Part shown: positions 12,894-22,029 of the stretch, piece by piece | How positions within the stretch are numbered: position 1 is the stretch's first letter | Layout of the letters: every line of letters starts with the position of its first letter | Assembly (NCBI GenBank): GCA_032629725.1 | Contig: JAFEVB010000008.1 | Coordinates: 186,001-250,000 of the forward strand | Direction: 5' to 3' | Origin: Gremmenia infestans | Taxonomy: Eukaryota; Ascomycota; Leotiomycetes; Helotiales; Hamatocanthoscyphaceae | Length of the DNA: 64,000 bases | Position numbers and translations under genes: made by a program | The notes under the pieces: generated by a model | Told to the model about the DNA's origin: nothing | Databases searched by the model: none | The model's input: only the letters and a program-made list of their open reading frames with translations

Positions 12894-14011
12894 TGTGGCA
12901 GCAGCGGACAACCAACTACTCTGTGGCCAATTGGTATGGTATGGTATGGGAAGTAGTAGTGGCAATGGTATTCCTACCCATGAGCGTAGAGAAGAGGTTC
13001 AGAGGGATCGAATGAGGTATGAGTGAGTCTTCGGTGACTCTTCACAATTTGTTTTTTTTTGGAGACCAGTGAGGGAATCTGACCTGATCTGCCCCCCTGA
13101 CCGCCTTAGGTTCTGCAGTTTGGACCCGATTCAGTCTAGTGCATAAATACTTCGAACTGAAAAGATGATATAGCTAGCAGATTCACATCTAATACCTGTT
13201 CCCCAACTATAATTCAAACAGAGACCGAGAAACCATTCTCTTAATTTCGAGCGATGTAGTTACTCGTGTCGCTAAGAAGATTATAACTCTGCGCCGCTAG
13301 CACGTGCCCTTTGAGGATCTTCTATAAGGGCAGCTCCTCTGTAATCACACTCTTGTATTTATTAACATCGCCGCCGCGGCACGAGTACTAGTACTAGTGC
13401 TAGTAATGCTTGAATTACTTCGTATAATCATATGGTCTAGCATAAGTGTTATTAAAGGCTCCATTATACTTCTTTATATAAAAATGCCGGACATCCGTGC
13501 CTAGACGTTTTTATAAGCTATAATCTTACAAAGCTCACACTTGAAAGAGAGGTATGGAGGATACAAAGAGGCCGAGCGCTATAAGGGTATATACTTCGAA
13601 GTAGTATCATTATGGTAAGGTAGATACTATTAGCGTCAGATTAGTTCTTGAGGTAGTAAGTCTTATATAATGCGCCCACAATTATAGGATGTTGTTACCA
13701 GATCTACAAACCAAGGAATGCTCTTTACTACCTAGGCTGATATGGACTCCGACTCTCGGAAACGTTTCTATTCTAGTATATAAATATATAAACTATTTTT
13801 TGGCGGTTTGATCTCCGGATCAGGCATAAATAACTATATCCAAGCATCTTTTCAGCCAATCAATACCCTGCTTTAGCCATGTTGTAAACCTTGTTTTGCA
13901 GATTTGGTGACAAGACTCTGTACGGAGTACGTCGGCTACTACCAGTATATACCGGTGTACCGGTAAGGCTCCACGCGTCTACCCTGTCCTCTCGGCGGAT
14001 GAAAATAAGGG
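12894..14011. other. Upstream region of ARO1 and AT-rich spacer
   Basis: The first 150 bases are the ARO1 promoter-proximal region. From about 13140 the DNA becomes AT-rich with many TA and CTAG steps and no ORF. It looks like an old mutated repeat remnant, but I cannot assign a family. Confidence 0.4.
13024..13041. promoter_or_regulatory. Two near-consensus Gcn4/CPC1-type sites upstream of ARO1
   Basis: TGAGTCT (13024-13030) and TGACTCT (13035-13041) each match 6 of 7 positions of TGASTCA, the cross-pathway-control element. They are 11 bp apart and about 130-150 bp from the ARO1 start codon. Amino-acid biosynthesis genes of fungi are commonly under this control. Use of these sites here is inference. 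Confidence 0.35.
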
Positions 14012-14506
14012 TTGACTAAGTCGACTTAGACTAGTCAAATCGGGAAGAGATCATGAATTGTGCAAAGCACAGACACGCTGACTTGCTGGGTAAGTAGTTC
14101 CATCTCCATACAAATGTGGAGGCAGATGAGGTACCCGACGAGACTAGCCTAAATGCTTTATTGCATCCACACATAGAGATAATAACATTTTCTGCTTCTT
14201 CTATTATAAATATAATCGATTCTAAGCACTTTGAATTTTATTTTGCAATGACACTTAATATCTTCTAGAATAAGTGGGAAAACTGTTATAGACTGATGCA
14301 TATTAAAGTTGGGAATAATTACACATATGCAACGCGACGCGATGCGATTAAAAGTGACTTGGTATCGCTATTTGTTCTGGTGGGGCCAAAAGTCACTTTT
14401 CGTTCACTGGTGCGTGCGTTTACTTATGCATGTTATACTTCATCGGATCCTTCCCAAACTAGTTAGCGTAAGTCGACTTGGCTATTTTTCAAGTCGACTT
14501 AGTCAA
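14012..14506. repeat. MITE-like segment with 16-bp inverted repeat ends
   Basis: TTGACTAAGTCGACTT at 14012-14027 is matched exactly in inverted orientation at 14491-14506, so the pair bounds about 495 bp. The core AAGTCGACTT is itself a palindrome and occurs a third time at 14470-14479. A GGG / GGGC match extends the repeats slightly outward. The interior has no meaningful ORF. It could be a non-autonomous DNA transposon remnant. No target duplication was confirmed. Confidence 0.4.
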
Positions 14507-14778
14507 GCCCGAAGATAAGAGTCCTAATAGATAGGCGAGTCTTGGTGCATTGATATTCGGAGAGAAGACTGACTGACTACCTTACGGAGCGTAAGTGGAA
14601 CACTACGAAGATGCTTTTTGCTGATTCAGCATCGCGCAAATCCCTAAAATCCGAGTCCGAGGCGAGGGCAAAATAATTACAGTCCAGTCCTTACACCCGA
14701 CATTTACGACTTGCTTGGTGAAAGCTTTACTTCTCTCTCTAAACCTCCTTCTTACCAGCTCCTCCTCCACCTTTACTA

Positions 14779-17710
14779 ATGGATTTCGATAATGACAATG
14801 AAGACTTCAGCCTGCAACAGAGCGCACCAGCAACACCCGCAAGTAACACCCCGCCAAAGATAGTTCGTAATCCGGCTGCCTGCGATTCATGCCGACGCCT
14901 AAAGGTACTCCGCTGCTGATACTCCTGTTCTCTGCAGATGGTCTAATTACTGGGTGGTTCTTATTTATTTTAGATCAAATGTGACAGGCCTGGTGGCGAC
15001 GGTCATTGTTCAGCATGTATTGCTCGAGGGAACGGGGAATGTGTGCAGACCACCGTTCCAAGGAGACCAAGGGTGAAGAAGTTTGGGTTAGCTTTATCTG
15101 ATCTCTGCATTTCATGATGGCTGCTGAACGATTACTAGGAAAGAATTGCTGTCCACGAGTCTGTTTCCTGTTTTCCTATCCTCCATGTGAATGGAAGCCT
15201 GAAGATATACTCCTGCATAATTCTGGGCATAGATTTGTTCTTTTGGGGGTTTCTTCTGTGCCTTCCTTTCATACTTATTTGGCCCATGCTAACTTTCAAA
15301 ATGTCTAGTGGAGAACCGCATTCGCCAGATGGAATCCGTCCTCACATCAGCCATTTCGAACCAAGGGAAAAATGACGACATTGACACATTTGGAGAGGGG
15401 AACATCGAGCAACAAATGGCAGTATCCGATAGACTATCTATAGTGATTCTCAATAATACCGGCGGTTCGAATTTTGTCGGTAGGCAGAACAACTATGCCT
15501 CGAAGAAACAAGGGGGGTTAGAGCTAAATTCGTTCAGGGCCATCATCAGGATTCTCCCTCTTCTCGCCTCAAGGCCTCTCGTGGATCTCTAGTAAGGCCG
15601 GAAATCAAGATCTAGGACGATTAGTATCCGAAGTTTCACAACTAGACCCACAAACTTGGGACCAAGGAAGCTGGACCGAGTTTGCCGATGTAGCATGGTC
15701 GCATTTACCAGTGGACCAGCAGGAACCTATGCCTAGCAAGGAAGTAGCTTTGGAATACGTCGAAGGTTCGTGAGAATCGTAATGCCTCATTTGATCAAGT
15801 GCTAATTGCGCCCCAGCTTTTTTTCGCTATTTTAACCTTATATTCCCTCTATTCAATCGGGCAGTATTTGAGGCAAGGTTTGAACGCCAGTATTCGGATG
15901 ACCCCCCCGATAGTGCAGCATGGTACGCATGTTTCAATGTTGTACTCGCACTTGGTTCCACTATAATGAGAAAGATACTACTTCCACACCACTCTCAAAG
16001 CATGTTAGATCCTCCATCAGAGGAACTGTCTATCAGATACCTCAGGAATGCCACGAGTAAATTCATTGATCTGCAATTCGGTACTCCTAGTCTGATGTCT
16101 GTCCAGGCAATGATTGCAATAGTACGCGACTCTCTACACTTGAATGAAAAGATTAGTAACCCATACACAGGTTGTGTTACTCCAAGGTTCAGCAAATCCA
16201 TTATCGGTCCATACCCTAGTGGCCACAGCAGTACGCTTAGCACATGCTATTGGACTGAGTCTGCCCTTGACTCATTTTGGGTTATCAGAAGTTCAAATCA
16301 ATGAACGACGAGATGTTTTCTGGATTCTTTACATAATTGAAAAGACCTTTTCTATTCAAACCGGACGTCCAGCGATTATTCATGACCAGGATATTGGGAT
16401 CTCGTTACCCAAAGCGTATACCCCTATCTCTCTGCCTCAGAGCGAGAAGCCGGATTTCAGCACGTTCCTCGTTTGGGCAAAGCTTGCAAGGATTGAGAGT
16501 CGAGTGTACAGCGAGCTTTATTCCGCAAGGTCGCGGACGAGATCAGTTCTCCAAAGGTTGACATCGGTTGGCAATTTAGATTTAGAACTTCAAAAATGGC
16601 TTGATTCTGTCCCTCTCAAGATCCGTCCAGAGCACGATATACTGTGCGGTGACCAGCATTTATTGCCGGTCATCGTTCTGCACTATTCATACTATCATTG
16701 CCTTACAGCCATCCACCGAGCTTCGGTCCAAAGTGGACCATGGACCAGCGATCCTTCGGACCCAAATACCGTTCCTCAGAATGTCAATTTAAACCCACGG
16801 GTCTATACCAGCGGAGCGATCTGTGTTGCCGCCGCTCGTAGGATTATACATTGTCTCGATTACTTCAAGAGAGATCGCCCACCTCCTTTGATATGGTAAC
16901 TATTTTCCTACTTCAGAGCGAATTCAGCTAACGTAAATCAAATAGGATTGCAGTGTCTCAACCTCTCTGCGCATCTTTGACTCTTTTCGCCAACATTCTC
17001 CAACATCCAGACGACCCAGATGCTACTTCCGATCTCCAATTAATACATTCTGTCACATCACTCATCGGAGAATGCGTCTCTGAAAAACGACTATATTTCG
17101 CGACTAGTACACTTTGGATCTTCAACGAGTTACATCGGATAGCCAAACTATTTCTAGCTAGACACAAACAAACAAAACTGGGCGAGAATATAGAAGGAAG
17201 GATTGGTAGTTTAAGCCCGTATACTCAATCAGAAATCTCGAACGCCGACTCAAGGACCTACTCCTCCGCCAACTCCATGGTTCGTTCCTTTCCGCACCCC
17301 TTGACCTTTCTCCAAATGCCCCTTTTAGAATGAAATACAGTCTCCAAGTACAACCGCTAATATTATTTTAGACTAATGATGATATTGCCCCCATACTACA
17401 GCCTCGAAATGCATCTACAAGCACAATATTCCAAAATCCTCATTTCTCCTCCGCCATCCCAGAAATACCTCTCCCTTCTCAACCTTATAACACCGCCCCA
17501 ATACTCCATTCACATAATTATGCGCCCGCATTTGATAACGCATCGCTTGCAAACCCCTCGTCGCAAAATGCCAGCTCACTAAATACTAGTAACTCGCTCC
17601 TATATGGCGACACCGATTTTTTTAATTCATTTTCAGTCCCAGAAATGGACGAGGATGGCCTCGGGCTAGATTATAGCAACGATTGGTACTTTCAGCAACC
17701 GATCAATTGA
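14779..17710 (+). CDS. Zn2Cys6 transcription factor with fungal-specific regulatory domain, nine exons
   Basis: Exons: 14779-14904, 14974-15086, 15139-15158, 15309-15479, 15538-15765, 15817-16121, 16171-16895, 16946-17279, 17372-17710. They total 2361 nt, exactly 786 codons plus TGA. The zinc cluster near residue 35 is CDSCRRLKIKC, then CSAC and a last Cys, followed by the basic linker RRPRVKK and a coiled segment ENRIRQMESVL. Splicing restores VGPSSGFSLFSPQGLSWI, a motif common ahead of the fungal trans domain (PF04082), which continues through LVATAVRLAHAIGL and RRDVFWILYIIEKTFSIQTGRP. The C-terminus is Asn/Ser/Pro-rich and ends in an acidic MDEDGLGLDYSNDWYF stretch. Most introns are 49-92 nt with GT-AG ends and CTAAY branches. 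The 20-nt third exon is the least certain; its donor is GTCTGT. The gene sits 540 bp upstream of the old yellow enzyme gene on the same strand, a possible but unproven target. Confidence 0.85.
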
Positions 17711-18249
17711 CTGCTGAGCGTATAGGCAGCGAAAGATGCAGTGGAAATTTAAATGGGTGGGGGGGCGTATAGTGTAGGAAATGGGATTAAAGGCATAACT
17801 TAACTTAGAGCGGGTGTTATAGAAATTGGATATAGTACAGCAGTGGGGAATATTGGCCGATAGCCTAACGGCTGAACCGGAATGAAATATCTCAAAAAAA
17901 TGGGTTTATTCATCTTTTATCTAGTTATAATAATAACAATACATAGTTCTTAAATATGGCGATTTGGGTGGCCTGTATTCTAGGCCAATCATCTATTAAT
18001 TTAGTATTTCCATACTCGCTGAGTCTACAATTATGATAGAGGAGGCCTTGGTTAAAGTTTATGAATACCTTATATAAGCGAGATAAGGTAGAGTAGGGTA
18101 GCAATGCATTCCCTCGGCGCGGAAGTATTTTCTTTGGAGATTTATAATCACAAATCCCAGCTAACAGTCCAAGTATCCTTAGATTAATTTTGAAGTACTA
18201 CTTATCAACAATAATAAATTTGATTTTTAGACCCGTTTGCTCTCTAGAT
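17711..18249. other. Spacer between the regulator and the old yellow enzyme gene
   Basis: AT-rich, no ORF. It holds the 3' end of the regulator gene and the promoter of the downstream reductase. There is a pyrimidine-rich ending TTTTTAG at about 18230, but no intron is needed for the reductase frame. Confidence 0.4.
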
Positions 18250-19383
18250 ATGTCAAAACTCTTCACCCCGCTCCAAATCGGCAATGTCACGATCCAGCAC
18301 AGAATCATTATGGCGCCCTTGACGCGCTACCGTGCCGACGACAACCACGCGCCCCTTCCTGTAGTCAAGGAATATTACGAACAACGTGCCTCGGTACCCG
18401 GTACTTTGCTCATCACCGAAGCAACTTTTGTGTCCCCCCGTGGTTCCGGATTCGCCAATGTACCAGGTATCTGGCACGATGCGCAAATCGCCGCTTGGAA
18501 AGAAGTCACTGCCGCTGTACACGCCAAAGGCTCATTTATTTACTGCCAGCTCTGGGCGCTCGGCCGGGCTGCCCATATGGAGCAATTGGAGAGCATAGGC
18601 GAGAGACTGGTGAGCAGTTCGAATATACCACTGGAGGGTGCGCCCGTACCGGAAGCATTAGTCGAGGAGGAGATTTGGGCCTTTGTGAATGACTTCAAAA
18701 CCGCTGCCGAGAATGCTATTCACGCCGGCTTTGATGGAGTCGAGATCCACGCCGGCGGTGGCTATCTAATAGACCAATTCACCCAGGACAACGCCAATAA
18801 GCGTACGGATAAGTGGGGCGGGAGTGTCGAAAACAGATCCAGGTTTGCCCTTGAGGTTGCAAAGGCCATCGTTAGTGGTATAGGTGCTGAGCGAACCGCA
18901 ATCCGATTCGGCCCCTATGCCACCTTCCAGGGCATGAGGATGGCAGACCCAGTGCCGCAGTTCACTTACTTGGCTACGCAGCTTAGGAACTTGAACCTGG
19001 CCTACCTGCATATCATGCTACCTAGGGTCCAGGCAAACTTTGACGTCGAGACGGATGAGGACGTCGATTTCATGATTCAGGCATGGGCAAACACCAGTCC
19101 AGTATTGCTAGCTGGTGGCTTCAACTCGGCATTGGCGAAGAAGATGGTTGATGAAGAGTATCCAGATAGAGATATCGGAACTGCCTTTGGTCGCCCCTTT
19201 CTCGCAAACCCCGACCTACCATTAAGAATTAAGCATGGTATCCCTTTAAATCCGTACATTCGCGCCACATTCTACACTCCTAAATCGGAAGTAGGGTATA
19301 TTGATTATCCGTTTAGTAAAGAGTTAGATAGTGTCGGGATATATGGTCACATGCAGTCACATGACACTATCGCCGATGACTAA
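18250..19383 (+). CDS. Old yellow enzyme family FMN-dependent ene-reductase
   Basis: Single exon, 377 aa, ATG at 18250 (MSKLFTPLQIGNVTIQHR). The TIM-barrel features are in order: APLTRYRA (FMN contacts), ITEATFVSPRGSG, GVEIHxxxGYLIDQF near residue 164, DNANKRTDKWGGSVENRSRF, LLAGGFN and TAFGRPFLANPDLP (phosphate binding), then the family's YIRATFYTP near the C-terminus. Members reduce activated C=C bonds with NADPH through FMN. The usual substrate-binding pair His and Asn (H191/N194 in yeast OYE1) is His167 and Gly170 here, because HGANGY has become HAGGGY. The proton-donor Tyr (Y196 equivalent) is present as Tyr172. This should change how the substrate carbonyl is held, so ordinary ene-reductase activity should not be assumed. 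The frame has no stops and shows no RIP signs. Confidence 0.93.
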   Translation: MSKLFTPLQIGNVTIQHRIIMAPLTRYRADDNHAPLPVVKEYYEQRASVPGTLLITEATFVSPRGSGFANVPGIWHDAQIAAWKEVTAAVHAKGSFIYCQLWALGRAAHMEQLESIGERLVSSSNIPLEGAPVPEALVEEEIWAFVNDFKTAAENAIHAGFDGVEIHAGGGYLIDQFTQDNANKRTDKWGGSVENRSRFALEVAKAIVSGIGAERTAIRFGPYATFQGMRMADPVPQFTYLATQLRNLNLAYLHIMLPRVQANFDVETDEDVDFMIQAWANTSPVLLAGGFNSALAKKMVDEEYPDRDIGTAFGRPFLANPDLPLRIKHGIPLNPYIRATFYTPKSEVGYIDYPFSKELDSVGIYGHMQSHDTIADD

Positions 19384-20411
19384 GCGACGCAGAGGCATAA
19401 TCTCTTCGCTCTCGTCATCCACACTCAGCTAGTTATACCGAATACCAGTCAAGTCTACAGCAACCAAAATGCAGTAGAAATGATCACACACCTGTGATAG
19501 CAACAGATAGTAAGCATATCTTTTCTACATAAGCGTTATAGTAGAAGTAGAAAAGTAATATAATAATCAATTGTTGATGTTTATAAAATCAATACTATAT
19601 TATACTTAAGCGTGCTACATTATACCGCAGAGGGACTTGGAGAGAAAAATAGGCGATAAATTATACTATAGTAAGCTGCGCTGCATAGGAATAATTATAT
19701 TCAGCGTCTTGACATCGTTTATACTTTGCAAAAGTTGGGCCATTTCAGCCGTACCCGGCTAAATACCAACCCAACTGCATTTCACGATGTCGAACCTCGA
19801 ACCTCTTTTAGTTCCTCATATCACTTGCAATGGAGGAAGCGGTCTCACGAGATGGGCGGAAGCGTCGTTCTATATTCGAACCAGCGAATAAATATGGCGA
19901 CAAACGGCGCAGGACCTGTGGTTGTCTAGACGAGTGCGAATTGACAATAAGAGTGTTGGCTCTGGAGTCGACTGTTCGCCATCTCACGGCCAATGTCGAA
20001 GAACTACTTGCATGGCTCCCGGTCTCGCCTAGACTATCATTGTACGAGCTGAGCTGCATTGCCTTCTTTGAATGTTAGCCCTCCATATAACAACGAAGAG
20101 CTGCATGCATATATGATATTGACCGCCTGCTGTAAACCTGTTCTCTTGGCGTAATGGCGGGCCAGGGCGGCGGCGCGGTAAATCGAGTAACATTTAATAT
20201 TTTCCGAGATAGAACAGGAAACCAACGAATGTCATTGATTGACTTACACGGTTCTGCCCAAGTCGGTGAGTTAGGTCTTACGTAACTTTATTTCTTTACC
20301 TCGTCAAACCACGTCCTTTAATACTCCACTTCCCCTCCACCTTCCTCTCCGCAAGTTCATGCATTCGGAGGTCTTCTACACTTGGCCACCAAAAAAGTTA
20401 CCCAGAAAACC
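19384..20411. other. Intergenic region, no clear gene
   Basis: AT-rich from 19440 to 19720, with a short hairpin (CTTTTCTAC at 19520 and GTAGAAAAG at 19547). A small ORF at 19830 is listed separately. The last 150 bases before 20412 are pyrimidine-rich, as expected for a promoter and leader. Confidence 0.4.
19830..20078 (+). CDS. Small ORF of 82 codons, function unknown
   Basis: It starts at a true ATG and encodes a basic segment (RDGRKRRS, DKRRRTCGC) followed by a heptad-like stretch of leucines (IRVLALESTVRHLTANVEELL). The order basic region then possible coiled coil is reminiscent of a DNA-binding fragment, but no complete zinc cluster or bZIP pattern is present. It could be a remnant or a chance ORF. 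Confidence 0.15.
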   Translation: MEEAVSRDGRKRRSIFEPANKYGDKRRRTCGCLDECELTIRVLALESTVRHLTANVEELLAWLPVSPRLSLYELSCIAFFEC

Positions 20412-21440
20412 ATGTCAGACTCTCAGTTCCCTACAACGTTGAATAACGCCGAAAAACAAATCAATAAGGCAAAGGAGCTTGCAGCCAAGCATCTTGGAAT
20501 TCAAGCAAAATCAGCCCAACTCACGAGTACACAAGGATGTTTCAGCAAAACGGTCAAAGTCTCTCTCCAGGACGGCCGGGGTATTATAATTCAATTCAGA
20601 ATCGAAGCATTGGACACCGAACCTTTCACACGTGCTCGCAATCTTCTTGGGAATACGGTGCCTATCATTGAACCTATCGATGACCCAGAACTGGTCGAAG
20701 CTGGAGTATGGCCATTCTATATGACTCTTATACCTGGCAAACCTTGGCTGGAGTATGAGGATGGGTGGAATGATACACAACGTAGCACTTGCGCCAAATC
20801 CCTAGGTCGTCTTTTTGCTCGTTGTTTTGTTGAAGGTAACACAGGCGATGTAGTCGACTCCGTTATCCTCCCTAACCTGCACAAGCTTCGGGCACTGGCA
20901 CTCGAAAGAGACGACGTCAAGCAATTTTCCTTATTCATCGACAAATTGATTAAGGATGCTCCCTCTCTGAAAGAACTTCCTCTATTCCTAGGCCACCTCG
21001 ACATGAATGAGATGAACGTTCTAGTTGGTGAAGATGCGGAAATCACAGGTGTTATAGATTGGGAACTCTCACCTCCTCCCCAGCCTTTTGGTGTGGCGTG
21101 TTATTGTATCCAATTCTTAGCCGGAGAGATCATCGATGAAGTTTTTCGCGAGCGTCCTGCTTTTGAGGCTATCGATCGGGGGTCCTGGGGCGGACTTGTT
21201 GAAAATACAGCAAAAGAAATCCGGGATATTTTAAAGGCAAATTGGAAGGCAATACAGACGTCTGTAATGATTGGAACTCTTTTCAAGGTTATGTCGATTG
21301 AAAGCGATAAGGTATTTGTTTCTAGGATTACGCTCAAGGCATTGCCACAGCTGATGCGGTATCGGATTCCTGCTTTAAGAGGGTTAAGCATAGCATATTC
21401 TAGTTTATTTATTTATTTATTCCATTTACGTCCTGTGTGA
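20412..21440 (+). CDS. Aminoglycoside phosphotransferase/kinase-like (APH fold) protein with LINE-derived C-terminus
   Basis: Single exon, 342 aa from ATG at 20412 (MSDSQFPTT). An upstream ATG at 20359 is out of frame. The APH/choline-kinase fold is indicated by LGHLDMNEMNVLV at about residue 193 (Brenner HxDxxxxN loop, catalytic Asp) and GVIDWELSPP at about 213 (metal-binding Asp). The N-lobe is short and lacks an obvious glycine loop, as in many fungal paralogues. The substrate is unknown; fungal members are numerous and mostly uncharacterised. The reading frame runs through codon SS near 21402 into the TTTATTTATTTATT tail of the adjacent minus-strand LINE and stops at 21438-21440, so the last dozen residues (LFIYLFHLRPV) are transposon sequence. 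The native C-terminus was therefore probably cut. No RIP mutations are evident in the gene despite the neighbour. Confidence 0.8.
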   Translation: MSDSQFPTTLNNAEKQINKAKELAAKHLGIQAKSAQLTSTQGCFSKTVKVSLQDGRGIIIQFRIEALDTEPFTRARNLLGNTVPIIEPIDDPELVEAGVWPFYMTLIPGKPWLEYEDGWNDTQRSTCAKSLGRLFARCFVEGNTGDVVDSVILPNLHKLRALALERDDVKQFSLFIDKLIKDAPSLKELPLFLGHLDMNEMNVLVGEDAEITGVIDWELSPPPQPFGVACYCIQFLAGEIIDEVFRERPAFEAIDRGSWGGLVENTAKEIRDILKANWKAIQTSVMIGTLFKVMSIESDKVFVSRITLKALPQLMRYRIPALRGLSIAYSSLFIYLFHLRPV

Positions 21441-22029
21441 GTCCAAGACTATGTAGGACGGCGCTAGCCCAGTGCTAGCGCGGTCGGGTGGTAAGTACAA
21501 AAGATAGGTCAATATGCTTCCGATTGGAATCTGAGGCACTAAGCCTAATGCGGACTAGGTCCATAAAACAATAAACGCCATAGTAAAATCCCCCTAGGGC
21601 CTTAAAAGTAGTTATACAGACAAAGGAAAAGTGGTCGAAAAGTGGTCGAAAAGTGGCAGAATGCAAAGGCGGTCAGCTAGCATAGCTTAGCCTTAAGCTG
21701 CAAATGCGCTCTTTCGACTTCTTAGCTAAAGTTAGCTAAAATCGATGGTTTTCGGCGGTGGATGTGGGCAAAATAGCTTCTAAGTCATATATAGTAATAA
21801 ATGCTTAGTCATCAACAAATTCTGCCTGTTCCAGCCGCCATTTGCGGGTGCTAATGCCGGTTTCGTGCAAAAAGACTAGCAAATGCTATCGTCCGATTTT
21901 TGTCTCAAATAGGCTCTGCATGCTAAGCCTAAACGGGACGTTCTGCCGCATTATATGCCTCTCCGCCTTATATTCGCTACACGCTAGTATAAGGTGCTAT
22001 GGTGATTCTGGTTAGTTGCTGCATATGCA

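Noticed and set aside
15114..15308. An ORF between exons 2 and 4 of the Zn2Cys6 gene as a long coding exon
   Set aside because: Its sequence has no counterpart in this protein class, and using it breaks the frame with the ENRIRQMES segment.
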